From contig NZ_QMHO01000002.1 in NCBI RefSeq assembly GCF_003313505.1, forward strand, positions 501,976 to 565,975: 64,000 nt of DNA, read 5' to 3'. Both the position numbers and the translations under genes were made by a program. This stretch comes from Pedobacter nanyangensis (GTDB taxonomy: Bacteria; Bacteroidota; Bacteroidia; Sphingobacteriales; Sphingobacteriaceae). Below, one piece after another: positions 9,056-17,220 of this stretch (position 1 is the first letter of the stretch; every line of letters starts with the position of its first letter). The notes under the pieces were generated by a model. The model saw only the letters and a program-made list of their open reading frames with translations, was not told the DNA's origin and did not search any database.

Positions 9056-9358
9056 ATGAAGAAAGACAAACAAAAAGCCCAAGTTAAAGCCGATCGTAAA
9101 AAAGCAGAAAAAGTAATTAAAGCCACGCTAATTACCGAGCTCACCACCTTAGCCAGCAAATTCGCTGAACCTTCAAAGAAGCTAAAGAAACTGATCGAGA
9201 AATCAGCATCGGCATTTGCCAAAGAAATCAATAAAAACATTAAGCCTGCTGAAAAAGTAGCTACCGAGAAACCAGTAGAAACTACCGAAACTGCAACGCC
9301 AGCCAAAGTAAGCAAACCACGTGCTGCCAAGAAAACAGAAAAGGAAACAGCAAAATAG
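9056..9358 (+). CDS. Histone H1-like lysine/alanine-rich protein
   Basis: The protein has 100 residues from ATG 9056; an in-frame ATG at 9038 is also possible but lacks benefit. It is extremely rich in Lys, Ala, Glu and Thr, with almost no aromatic residues. A helical middle (about 20-75) is followed by a tail of PA-rich and AAKK units (TPAKVSKPRAAKKTEK). This composition matches the small bacterial histone-H1-like DNA-binding proteins common in Bacteroidota and Chlamydia. Binding to the nucleoid is inferred from composition, not from a defined motif. It is monocistronic. Confidence 0.6.
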   Translation: MKKDKQKAQVKADRKKAEKVIKATLITELTTLASKFAEPSKKLKKLIEKSASAFAKEINKNIKPAEKVATEKPVETTETATPAKVSKPRAAKKTEKETAK

Positions 9359-9379
9359 TTCTGTTAATTTATTGCACAT

Positions 9380-9425
9380 AAATAGCTGTAGCGGTGCTGC
9401 TTGCATCATTATGGCTATTTTATTT
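9380..9425 (+). terminator. Weak terminator-like hairpin
   Basis: AAATAGC (9380-9386) pairs with GCTATTT (9414-9420), followed by TATTTTA. The loop is long, so this is only a tentative end for the H1-like transcript. Confidence 0.25.
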
Positions 9426-9466
9426 TACGCACTATTTGTTTAAAAATTGAATTTCTATTTCATTTA

Positions 9467-9485
9467 GCAAATAATTAATTGCAAC
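9467..9485. promoter_or_regulatory. AT-rich imperfect palindrome upstream of the metal cluster
   Basis: GCAAATAATTAATTGCAAC is an imperfect inverted repeat (GCAA...TTGC) that lies 13 bp before the ATG of the small His/Cys protein. Fur/Zur-type operators are AT-rich palindromes in this position, so it is a candidate operator. No second copy was found, so it remains a guess. Confidence 0.3.
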
Positions 9486-9497
9486 TTTGTATCAATA

Positions 9498-9848
9498 ATG
9501 CAAAGGAGAACAACATATCGTAAAAAGGCAGCAAATCAATTTGCGGCATTTTTGTTAACGATATTGTTCTTGGCCATTCCGCTGGTGCAAACCTTGCACA
9601 CACACCACGCCAGCAGTTTTTTCAGCAAAAACAATACAGAGAAATCATTTACCGATGCTAGTGAGAAGTGTCTCATTTGTGAGTACACTGCCGAAATAAA
9701 AGGCAAACAAATTCTCATGAGCTATCCACCAGTATTGGATATACCTACACAAGTATGTGCAACGCTTAACAGTTTTGTATATACCCGAATTTATAAGTTC
9801 ACCCTACAGAACTTTTCCAACAAAGGCCCTCCCAGCCTTTTAGCTTAA
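9498..9848 (+). CDS. Small membrane-anchored His/Cys protein upstream of a TonB receptor
   Basis: This 116-residue protein has a basic N-terminus and a single hydrophobic segment at ~15-32 (FAAFLLTILFLAIPLVQ). Directly after it come LHTHH and then CLICEY, a potential metal-binding set on the periplasmic side. The tail ends FSNKGPPSLLA. Small proteins of this pattern (TM, His cluster, CxxC, C-terminal N-K-G-P-P) are found next to TonB receptors in Bacteroidota; no function is established. It precedes the ZnuD-like receptor by 190 bp on the same strand, which suggests metal handling or sensing. Confidence 0.6.
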   Translation: MQRRTTYRKKAANQFAAFLLTILFLAIPLVQTLHTHHASSFFSKNNTEKSFTDASEKCLICEYTAEIKGKQILMSYPPVLDIPTQVCATLNSFVYTRIYKFTLQNFSNKGPPSLLA

Positions 9849-9864
9849 TTTTCTTTTAAGGCAA

Positions 9865-9925
9865 CATACCCTGGGTATGCCCTGTCTGTAATCCGTTTAT
9901 TTTTTAACTGAAAATGCCCTAGGGC
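9865..9925. promoter_or_regulatory. Two short perfect palindromes before the TonB receptor gene
   Basis: CATACCCTGGGTATG (9865-9879) has a 7-bp perfect stem around one base, and GCCCTAGGGC (9916-9925) is fully self-complementary. Both lie in the 190-bp gap before the receptor gene. They could be operator sites or RNA hairpins that separate the small upstream gene from the receptor. Neither is followed by a T-run. Confidence 0.35.
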
Positions 9926-10038
9926 GCTTTCTCCAAGCTATTTCTTGCTTTTGGTGATGACTTGCATCGCTATGTGTTAAATGTCATTATTTAGCGCTAG
10001 CCGGTTATATCGCCAAATGCTGAAACCAATTATTTCTG

Positions 10039-12432
10039 ATGAAAAAATGGTATGCATTATTTTTTAGCTGCTTTTTAGCGAGCAATGTTTTGGCGCAAAC
10101 TACCGAAGTGTCGGTATATGTAAGTACTGCACAACAAACCGCCGTTAAAGGTGCTAAGGTATCTTTAAACCAAGTTACAGTACTTACCGATGCTACTGGG
10201 ACCGTTGTACTCAAAGACATCCCTTTGGGAAATTATGTACTAACCGTGCAAGCTACGGGCTATGCCGATTATGAAAAGCGTATACAGCTTACTGCAGCCA
10301 ACAAGCATATCCATGTAAAGCTTAAGCCAGAAGTCACTTCACTTAAAACGGTAGTGATCAACAGCAATGCTCAAAACATCAAAAAAAGCAGTGAAGCCAG
10401 AAGCATAGAGGTGGTAGACCAGCGCTTTGTGCAACAACACTTGGGTGGCAGTTTAATGCAAACTTTAGATCGCCTACCGGGGATCAGCAATATTGGTATT
10501 GGTTCAGGCCAGTCTAAACCGCTTATCCGTGGCTTGGGCTTTAACCGGGTGGTGGTGGTAGACAAGGGCATTAAGCACGAAGGACAGCAATGGGGTGCCG
10601 ACCATGGCTTGGAAATTGATCAATTTGCCGCTGGCGAAATTGAAGTCATCAAAGGGCCTTCCTCCTTTTTATACGGCGCTGATGCCATTGGAGGTGCCAT
10701 TAACCTCAAGCCCATTAACATTCCGATGGGCCAAGGTTTTGGGGGGAGCATTAACCTGATTGGCAAGTCTAACAACGATCATTACGGTACTTCTATCAAC
10801 CTTTTTGGTAGCAACAAGAAATGGTTTTTCGACAGCAGGGTCACTTACCAAAGCTATGCCGATTACCGCGTACCTACCGATACCGTTTATGTGTACGACT
10901 TTGCCGTTGGCCTGCATAAAAATAGATTACGCAATACTGCTGGCAGAGAAACCGGATTACATTTTAACACTGGATATGTGGGGCAACATTTTAAAACTTC
11001 CCTGCATGCCAGCAACAGTTATGCTAAAAGCGGCTTTTTTGCCAATGCGCATGGTTTAGAACCTCGCAGGGTTGATCAGGCTTTGCATGACCGTTCCAAC
11101 CGGGATTTGCTTTCGCCCTATCAACGCGTTAATCACTTTAAGCTCATTAGCCGTACCGAAATTAGCCACCTAAGCAGTAAAACAGAGGTAGAACTGGGCT
11201 TTCAGCGAAATTTCAGACAGGAGTTTAACCACTACGTTAATCACGGTTATATGCCTCCCGTTTATCCTATCGAGATGAACATTCCTCAGCATTTAGAACG
11301 GGAATACGACAAGTTCATCTACTCGGGTAATTTAAGACATAGTTTCATGCTAAATCAGCATCAACTACAAATTGGTTTAAATACCGATTATCAGGACAAT
11401 AGCATTAATGGCTGGAGCTTTTTAATCCCAGGTTTCCAACAGTTCAATACTGGCTTATTTGTGTATGATAAGTATGTGCTGAACCATCAGCTCATTTTGC
11501 ATGGCGCCTTGCGTTACGATTATGGCCATATCCAATTTGAAAGATATGATGATTGGTTTACTTCTGAACAAAAAGAAGGGAATACGACTACCATTGAGCG
11601 TTTAACCCGTGCCGCTAGTTTCAGTAGAGATTTCAACAGCTTTGTATGGTCGGCAGGCATGAACTATAACCCCGGTAAATTGGGTTTTAAGGTAAATATT
11701 GGCAAAAGTTTCAGGATGCCAATTGCCAAAGAGCTGGCAGCAAATGGTGTAAACTACCATTATTTCAGTTACGAAAAGGGAAATGCCAATTTAAATGCCG
11801 AGGTAGCTTATCAAGCTGATTTGGGCATTACTTATACCGAAAAGAAATGGGGAGTAAGCTTTAGTCCGTTTTACAACTATTTCCCTAACTATATCTACTT
11901 AAATCCAACCCCTTACCACGATTATTATTATGGTGCAGGCAACCAGGTATTTGAGTACACCCAAAGCCGTGTAATGCGCTATGGCGCCGAGCTTAAACTT
12001 AACTACCAGTGGCTGCCTAGTTTTAGTACCGAGCTTTTGGGCGAATACTTGTACAGCGAGCAACTATCAGGCGATAAAAAGGGTTTTACTTTGCCCTTCT
12101 CTCCTGCTCCTTCCGCACTGATTAACCTTACTTGGTCGCCAAAACTATCGGATAAACTGCGTAATAACTACCTATCGGTAGATTACCGCCTTACTGCTTC
12201 ACAAAACAATATTGTACCGCCGGAGAAGAAAACGCCTGGCTATCAAGTGGTGAATGTGCAAATGGGCACCACCTTAAACTTGAGCAAACAAGTATTTGAA
12301 CTGAGTGTACAGGCACAAAACCTGCTCAATGCCAAATACCTCAATCATACCAGTTTCTATCGTTTAATCGAACTACCCGAGGCTAGTCGTAACCTCATCT
12401 TATCTATCAAAATGCCTTTTAAAATCAATTAA
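10039..12432 (+). CDS. TonB-dependent outer-membrane receptor, ZnuD-like
   Basis: The product has 797 residues. A signal peptide ends at about ASNVLAQ (residue 20). A carboxypeptidase-regulatory-like beta domain follows (~22-105), then a plug (~115-225; LDRLPGISN, KPLIRGLGFNRVVVVDKG, IEVIKGPSSFLYGADAIGGAIN), then a 22-strand-type barrel ending in IKMPFKIN. The plug sequence KHEGQQWGADHGLEID closely resembles the matching segment of ZnuD-type zinc receptors (QEGQQWG..HG). Loops hold His-rich stretches (YVNHGYMPP, YHYFSYEK, YHDYYYG). It probably imports a metal or metal complex with TonB energy. Four lipoprotein genes follow with short gaps. Confidence 0.85.
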   Translation: MKKWYALFFSCFLASNVLAQTTEVSVYVSTAQQTAVKGAKVSLNQVTVLTDATGTVVLKDIPLGNYVLTVQATGYADYEKRIQLTAANKHIHVKLKPEVTSLKTVVINSNAQNIKKSSEARSIEVVDQRFVQQHLGGSLMQTLDRLPGISNIGIGSGQSKPLIRGLGFNRVVVVDKGIKHEGQQWGADHGLEIDQFAAGEIEVIKGPSSFLYGADAIGGAINLKPINIPMGQGFGGSINLIGKSNNDHYGTSINLFGSNKKWFFDSRVTYQSYADYRVPTDTVYVYDFAVGLHKNRLRNTAGRETGLHFNTGYVGQHFKTSLHASNSYAKSGFFANAHGLEPRRVDQALHDRSNRDLLSPYQRVNHFKLISRTEISHLSSKTEVELGFQRNFRQEFNHYVNHGYMPPVYPIEMNIPQHLEREYDKFIYSGNLRHSFMLNQHQLQIGLNTDYQDNSINGWSFLIPGFQQFNTGLFVYDKYVLNHQLILHGALRYDYGHIQFERYDDWFTSEQKEGNTTTIERLTRAASFSRDFNSFVWSAGMNYNPGKLGFKVNIGKSFRMPIAKELAANGVNYHYFSYEKGNANLNAEVAYQADLGITYTEKKWGVSFSPFYNYFPNYIYLNPTPYHDYYYGAGNQVFEYTQSRVMRYGAELKLNYQWLPSFSTELLGEYLYSEQLSGDKKGFTLPFSPAPSALINLTWSPKLSDKLRNNYLSVDYRLTASQNNIVPPEKKTPGYQVVNVQMGTTLNLSKQVFELSVQAQNLLNAKYLNHTSFYRLIELPEASRNLILSIKMPFKIN

Positions 12433-12455
12433 ATAAATCACTAACAAACATTAGC

Positions 12456-13364
12456 ATGAAAACAAAACATATGCTGGTAGCCTTTTTGGTCTTAGCAGGC
12501 ACCTTTACCGCATGTAAAAAAGACAAAGCCGAACCTGAACCAGCAAAGCCTAGCGTTCAAAACGTTGAAATTGGCTATGCCAATAATAAACGGGCAATAC
12601 GGGGGCGAGATTTCCACCTGAATGCAGATGTATTGGCAGGCAGTAAAATCACCTCTGTAATGGTCAAGATTTTACAGAAAACGAGCCAAACCTATACCGC
12701 TAACTGGAAATTAGAAATCACCTGGGATGAGTTTAAGGGCGTAAAAAACACCAATGTGCATAAACACTTTACCATTCCAGCCGAAGCGCCAGAAGGCACC
12801 TACGACTTCTTTTTTATTGTAAATGATGAAAATGGTAGCAAGCTTGAACTAAAGGAAGATTTCGTGATCATCGATGCGGCAAATATGCCTGTAGATCCTA
12901 TCGTAGACCGAGATATCTTCTCCAGAAATGGCACCATGATCTACTACATGAATACCTATGTAGAAAATCCTTTGGTGTTTAAAAAGAATGATGAGTTTAC
13001 CGCTCGTACGCAAATCAAGCAAATTCAGGGAGATGGGATCCTATATACCGTACTCATCAACAGAAAGCTGAACTATTTCCCTGAAACGGTTGGTCAATTG
13101 GACCCAGAAAAAGGGATCATCATTTCCAAGATAGAACATAAAGGCCTTGGACCCGCATCAAGTATCACCACGCTAAAAAATGTAAATGGTGTTTGGGGCG
13201 GCGACTCCATTTTTATTGGAGCGCAAAATGACGGTATTGGCAATGCCATTTCTGGCGAAAAAGCATGGGCTTCGGGTCAGTATAATTTGGTGATCCTTTA
13301 CCACAACTCTACCTATAATGTCAGTACGCATAAATCAATTCCCATCACCATTAATTACGAATAA
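12456..13364 (+). CDS. DUF4625-like lipoprotein 1
   Basis: The 302-residue product has a lipobox ending at C20 (AGTFTAC). After a charged linker, residues ~32-145 form a DUF4625-type beta-sandwich with the family's mark: an HKHF strand followed by IPAEAPEGTYDFFFIVND. Residues ~150-302 form a second region without a family I recognise. It lies 23 bp after the TonB receptor gene and is surely in the same operon. A role as surface or periplasmic partner of the receptor is inferred from position. Confidence 0.65.
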   Translation: MKTKHMLVAFLVLAGTFTACKKDKAEPEPAKPSVQNVEIGYANNKRAIRGRDFHLNADVLAGSKITSVMVKILQKTSQTYTANWKLEITWDEFKGVKNTNVHKHFTIPAEAPEGTYDFFFIVNDENGSKLELKEDFVIIDAANMPVDPIVDRDIFSRNGTMIYYMNTYVENPLVFKKNDEFTARTQIKQIQGDGILYTVLINRKLNYFPETVGQLDPEKGIIISKIEHKGLGPASSITTLKNVNGVWGGDSIFIGAQNDGIGNAISGEKAWASGQYNLVILYHNSTYNVSTHKSIPITINYE

Positions 13365-13406
13365 TAAATCATATCCATTAACCATTTAATATCAAATTTT
13401 AATCAA

Positions 13407-14120
13407 ATGAAAACAAACAAATTTCTACTCTTAGCCTTACTTTTTGTTACGGTGTTAAACGCTTGTAAAAAAGACGACGATGAGGTGATTACACAAGCGC
13501 CTAAAATTACGGCACTTGAGATTGGCAGCAATAATAACAAAACCGCGTACCCGGGCAACGACTTACACGTGGAAGCAGCCATTGAAGCACTGGGAAACAT
13601 TGCTGAGGTAAAACTAGAAATTAACCCAGTAAGTGGCACAGGTTGGAAACTAAGCACTACCTATACCGATGGTTTCAAGGGGTTAAAGAATGCAGAATTC
13701 CACAAACATATTGACGTGCCAGCCACTGCCGCAGTGGGTAATTACAAAGTAGTGCTTACCGTAACCGACCAAATGGGTAAAATCACTAAAGTAGAATCAG
13801 ATTTAAAAGTAGTGGTTGACCCTACTCTACCCTCAGTAACTAACCTTGAAGTGGAATATGAAGGCAACGATGAAATACACCTTGATGCTACCGTAAATGC
13901 GCCTGGAAAAATTGCTAAAGTAGTGGTTGAAGTACATGGTGGTACTTATAACAAAGAGTTTGAATTTACCGATGCCGCTATGGTTGGACAAACCACTTAC
14001 AAGTTCCACAAACACGTACACATCACTGGCGCACCAAACGGGCACTACCATATTCATGTAAAGGTGATTGATCAAGCGGGTAAATCCATTGAAGTAGAAG
14101 ATCATTTTGATAAGAAATAA
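13407..14120 (+). CDS. DUF4625 lipoprotein 2 with tandem His-rich domains
   Basis: The 237-residue lipoprotein (lipobox VLNAC, C20) carries two consecutive DUF4625-type repeats. The first has FHKHIDVPATAAVGNYKVVL; the second has FHKHVHITG and GHYHIHVKVID. The second repeat has seven histidines in a short stretch, which strongly suggests metal coordination. It is 42 bp downstream of lipoprotein 1. A ~330-bp repeat element separates it from the third member of the set. Confidence 0.75.
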   Translation: MKTNKFLLLALLFVTVLNACKKDDDEVITQAPKITALEIGSNNNKTAYPGNDLHVEAAIEALGNIAEVKLEINPVSGTGWKLSTTYTDGFKGLKNAEFHKHIDVPATAAVGNYKVVLTVTDQMGKITKVESDLKVVVDPTLPSVTNLEVEYEGNDEIHLDATVNAPGKIAKVVVEVHGGTYNKEFEFTDAAMVGQTTYKFHKHVHITGAPNGHYHIHVKVIDQAGKSIEVEDHFDKK

Positions 14121-14142
14121 GGCAGTTTTTAGTTAGGAATTA

Positions 14143-14468
14143 GGAACAAGGAGCAAGGACTTAGTTGGTGATTAGCTAATAAGCTAGTGGGATGATGGGA
14201 TAATTTGATGATAGGAATAAATAGCACTGAACAATCTCTTCCCTTGGAGGGAGATTAAGAGGGAGGATTAAAACTGATGAATACTTTCCTCCCCCTTGCC
14301 CCCTCAGAGAGGGGGATAAGAGACAATGCGAATGACATAATTAAACGAATAACCCATTTTACACCTTAATTTACTAATGAACTAGTAAGAAACACCTGGT
14401 CTTTGTTCCTTACTCTTTGCTCCTTATTCCAACTACTAACTACTAACTACTAACTACTAACCACTAAT
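14143..14468. mobile_element. MITE-like repeat element, copy B (inverted)
   Basis: This stretch is the inverted counterpart of 6370-6672: GGAACAAGGAGCAAGG at the left end, GTCTTTGTTCC... to CCTTATTCC at 14430, and between them the same GTAAAATGGGTTATTCGTTT, CCCCCTTGCCCCCTCAGAGA and CCTCCCTCTTAATCTCCC segments read in the opposite direction. It is ~15 bp shorter inside and carries an extra AACTACT tandem run (14431-14460). It sits between two genes of the same lipoprotein cluster. Confidence 0.65.
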
Positions 14469-14473
14469 AAAAA

Positions 14474-14950
14474 ATGAACAAATTAAAAATCACCAGCCTC
14501 GCCATCATCCTCCTTTTGGGTATCGCAAGCGGCTGTAAAAAAGGCAAAGAAGAGGTCGATACCATTTATCCTACCATTTCCATAGAAGCGGCGAATGCTT
14601 TTCCCAAGCAATGTAGCATCCTTAAAAGAGGTGAAAAATTTATCTTTAGAGCTGATTTATCAGATAATATCGCTTTAGGCTCTGTAAGTGTGGATATCCA
14701 CCATAATTTCGACCAACACAGCCACAGTACCGAAGTATTAGGCTGTAACATGGATACTAAAAAGACCCCAGTTAATCCGTTATTATACATTAAGGACTTC
14801 CCCATCCCCAGCGGACAAAAGAACTACCAAATTGCACAGGAAATTGAAGTGCCCGCCAATGTAGATCCAGGCGATTATCACTTCTTAATTAGGTTAACCG
14901 ACCAATCAGGTTGGCAAACCATCAAAGGTTTAAGCATCAAAATACAATAA
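14474..14950 (+). CDS. DUF4625 lipoprotein 3
   Basis: The 158-residue product has lipobox ASGC with C21. The mature part is a single DUF4625-like beta domain: FRADLSDNIALGSVSVDIHH, then NFDQHSHST, and EVPANVDPGDYHFLIRLTDQSG at the end. Five histidines around residues 78-87 plus a cysteine nearby again point to metal binding. It starts just after repeat element B and is followed 6 bp later by the fourth lipoprotein gene, so these two form a unit. Confidence 0.75.
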   Translation: MNKLKITSLAIILLLGIASGCKKGKEEVDTIYPTISIEAANAFPKQCSILKRGEKFIFRADLSDNIALGSVSVDIHHNFDQHSHSTEVLGCNMDTKKTPVNPLLYIKDFPIPSGQKNYQIAQEIEVPANVDPGDYHFLIRLTDQSGWQTIKGLSIKIQ

Positions 14951-14956
14951 CGCATT

Positions 14957-15640
14957 ATGAAACCAATTAAAGCATTATTCATTATCCTATCGGTTACCTT
15001 CATGAGCAGCGGATGTAAGAAAGACCACCATCACGACGAAGCCACACCTGAAAAACCGTTTGTGATTACCGAACATTACATTGCCGGAACACTTAGCCCA
15101 AAAACAGGAAGCAAGTACACCAGTGTATTCTTTATCCAACTTTTAAAAGATAACAAAGCTACCTTCATCAACTCCTCAGCAAACAACCTAGCGGGAACCT
15201 ATACCCTCACCGATACGGAATTGGTTTTTGAAGTAACAGGCGGCAACGCCCGTATCGCCAAGTTTACCCTAGATAAAGACAAAAAAGTAACTAGCGCATA
15301 CTACAAAGCGCTAACGACCGAATATGAAGCAACAGGCGAATTACTTCCCGTAAAAGAAACCAATGAACTGGTTGGAAAAACCTTTAAAGGTGATGAGTAT
15401 AAAATGGGCGAAGTAAGCAATAGAACTGGCCTAAGCTACAGTTTTGGGGCTAACGCCTATGGTTCTGGAACTGATGTTGCCACCATCGACAAAACAACCA
15501 ATAATTATACCCTTATTGGAGGTAGTGGATTTAAATATGTAAATGGTAGCACTGTAGAGCTGGGCTTTGTTTCCAATAAAAAGCTCACTGTTTTCAGACT
15601 AAGTGGCCTGTATTATTATGGGAAGTACCAGCAACAGTAA
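14957..15640 (+). CDS. Lipoprotein of unknown family, His-rich N-terminus
   Basis: The 227-residue lipoprotein (lipobox MSSGC, C20) has KKDHHHDE directly after the acylated cysteine. The rest is predicted beta-rich, with residues ~35-130 resembling a lipocalin-like 'stress' fold (FVITEHYIAGTLSPKTG, GTYTLTDTELVFEV) and a C-terminal part ending LYYYGKYQQQ. I do not recognise the family. It closes the metal-related cluster; a terminator follows at 15667. Confidence 0.65.
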   Translation: MKPIKALFIILSVTFMSSGCKKDHHHDEATPEKPFVITEHYIAGTLSPKTGSKYTSVFFIQLLKDNKATFINSSANNLAGTYTLTDTELVFEVTGGNARIAKFTLDKDKKVTSAYYKALTTEYEATGELLPVKETNELVGKTFKGDEYKMGEVSNRTGLSYSFGANAYGSGTDVATIDKTTNNYTLIGGSGFKYVNGSTVELGFVSNKKLTVFRLSGLYYYGKYQQQ

Positions 15641-15666
15641 ATAAAGATCGTTCGTTTAGGTTAGTT

Positions 15667-15706
15667 GCAATGGCCCCAGTGGATTCTGGGGCTTTGCACT
15701 TTTTCT
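15667..15706 (+). terminator. Rho-independent terminator of the metal cluster
   Basis: GCCCCAG (15673-15679) pairs with CTGGGGC (15686-15692) around a 6-base loop, and outer GCA/TGC pairs extend it. The tail ACTTTTTCT follows on the plus strand. Confidence 0.75.
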
Positions 15707-15713
15707 ATTCAAA

Positions 15714-15746
15714 AAACCTCGTAGGTTTTAGAAACCTACGAGGTTT
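15714..15746 (-). terminator. Rho-independent terminator of the nag operon
   Basis: AAACCTCGTAGGTTT and its exact complement form a perfect 15-bp stem with a TAG loop, starting two bases after the NagB stop. On the minus strand it is followed by TTTTTTGAATAG. It ends the 18-kb leftward operon. Confidence 0.85.
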
Positions 15747-15748
15747 AA

Positions 15749-16516
15749 CTACTTATCTGATCGTAGCAGTCTACTACTGTCTTGATCCAAAAACAACACT
15801 GCCTTAGGATGTGTTCTTAATATCGTAGCTGGGTTTTCGGTACTGATTTCACTGTTCAACGTATGAGCTACCGCCTGAGCTTTTGTTGGTCCAGGCACTA
15901 CACAATTAATATAACCAGCACTCAACAAAGCTGGAATGGTTAAGGTGAGCGCTTGTTTGGGCACTTCATTTAAAGCAGCAAAACAGCCGTCATTTACTTG
16001 CTGCTGCCTACAAACCTCATCTAAAACAACCACTTTTACTATTTTAGGATCTTCAAAATCAGCTACTGGAGGGTCGTTAAAAGCCAAATGTCCGTTTTCG
16101 CCAATTCCCATGCATACCACATCCACAGGATACTTGGCCAATAAAGAAGCATATCGAGTACATTCAGACTCTATATCATCGGCATTGCCATTCAGGTAAT
16201 TCACCGACTTGAAATTGAACTGGCTAAACAAACGTTCTTTCAAGAAATTCCCAAAACCTTGTGGGGCATCGGCAGCTAAGCCAATATATTCGTCCATATG
16301 AAAGGCATTGATCCGTTGCCAATCAAGGTTCTCGTATTTTAGAGACTGTAAAAATTCGTTTTGCGAAGGTGCTGCGGCAAATATTACATTTATTTCTGCT
16401 TTTGTGCCCAGCAGCTTGTTCACTTCCTTCGCAAATTTTTCGGCTGCTGCTGCTCCCATTTCTTCTCGGGTACGGTATATTCTGGTATCAAGTTTATTTT
16501 CGTAATCTGTGGTCAT
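15749..16516 (-). CDS. nagB: Glucosamine-6-phosphate deaminase
   Basis: The 255-residue product is standard length. It converts glucosamine-6-phosphate to fructose-6-phosphate plus ammonia, the last step of amino-sugar use before glycolysis. The active-site loop HMDEYIGL carries D75, and GIGENGHLAFNDPP carries the catalytic His143 region. It is the last gene of the leftward operon, 38 bp after the CBM9-like gene, and ends in a strong terminator. Confidence 0.93.
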   Translation of the reverse strand: MTTDYENKLDTRIYRTREEMGAAAAEKFAKEVNKLLGTKAEINVIFAAAPSQNEFLQSLKYENLDWQRINAFHMDEYIGLAADAPQGFGNFLKERLFSQFNFKSVNYLNGNADDIESECTRYASLLAKYPVDVVCMGIGENGHLAFNDPPVADFEDPKIVKVVVLDEVCRQQQVNDGCFAALNEVPKQALTLTIPALLSAGYINCVVPGPTKAQAVAHTLNSEISTENPATILRTHPKAVLFLDQDSSRLLRSDK

Positions 16517-16554
16517 AGTGGTATTTATGTTAATGCTTTAATGCCGTCTATCAA

Positions 16555-17202
16555 CTAACTGAAGGCTAATTCTCCAAAAAAGTCTTTCCGATGAAAGTCG
16601 GGCTGTTCCGCTTCAATCATGTTCCAGGTTAAAAAATGTGGTTGCGGTAGGCCATCGCCACACTTATAGAAATTGCCTTTGGCTTTAAGGTGATGGAAGG
16701 AATCCAATTGATGTACCATAAATATCTCTTTAGGGATCACCAGCATAATTTCCCAATCAAATCCATCGTTACCGTTTAGCGTACTGTTGGCATTTATTCT
16801 GGAAGAAAAACTGAGCTGCCTGATCACTTCAATAGGCAGCAGTTTCCTGTTATTACGATCAGCACCGTAACCTATTTTGGTAAAACCTAAGCAATTAAAT
16901 TCCAAGTTATAATAGCCCCAATCGTCAAAAGCGATAAAGAGCTCTACACAACTATCGTTATGGATATTGCCATTGGTAACTTCATTTGCGGCAAGGTATT
17001 TTTCGGTAATGATGTATTTTAACAAGATGGCCTGTCCATTGTGGGCCATGGTAAATTTGGCCTGTACATTGGCCTGATAAGCGGGCCAGGGGTTACAATC
17101 AATAGGTATAGCCCTCAAATGGTCCATCAATTGATTGAGTTTTTCTACCTTTTGGGTATCTTCTGTTTCTAAAAAAGGGATCTCTAATCTTCTCACGCTC
17201 AT
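16555..17202 (-). CDS. CBM9-like carbohydrate-binding family protein
   Basis: The 215-residue product has no signal peptide. The beta-sandwich sequence (KFTMAHNGQAILLKYIITE, NDSCVELFIAFDDWGYYNLEFNCLG, DWEIMLVIPKEIF) matches the 'carbohydrate-binding family 9-like' proteins found in Bacteroidota glycan operons. The conserved pattern N-D-S-C-V-E-L-F is the calcium or sugar-binding face in the family. Cytoplasmic location would be odd for glycan binding, so a sugar-phosphate or sensory role is possible. It sits between nagA and nagB with 18- and 38-bp gaps. Confidence 0.75.
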   Translation of the reverse strand: MSVRRLEIPFLETEDTQKVEKLNQLMDHLRAIPIDCNPWPAYQANVQAKFTMAHNGQAILLKYIITEKYLAANEVTNGNIHNDSCVELFIAFDDWGYYNLEFNCLGFTKIGYGADRNNRKLLPIEVIRQLSFSSRINANSTLNGNDGFDWEIMLVIPKEIFMVHQLDSFHHLKAKGNFYKCGDGLPQPHFLTWNMIEAEQPDFHRKDFFGELAFS

Positions 17203-17220
17203 TTCCGCTGTGTATCGGCT

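Noticed and set aside
9022..9330. Minus-strand 102-residue frame opposite the H1-like gene
   Set aside because: It is a hydrophobic mirror of the Lys/Ala-rich plus frame, a known artefact of such composition.
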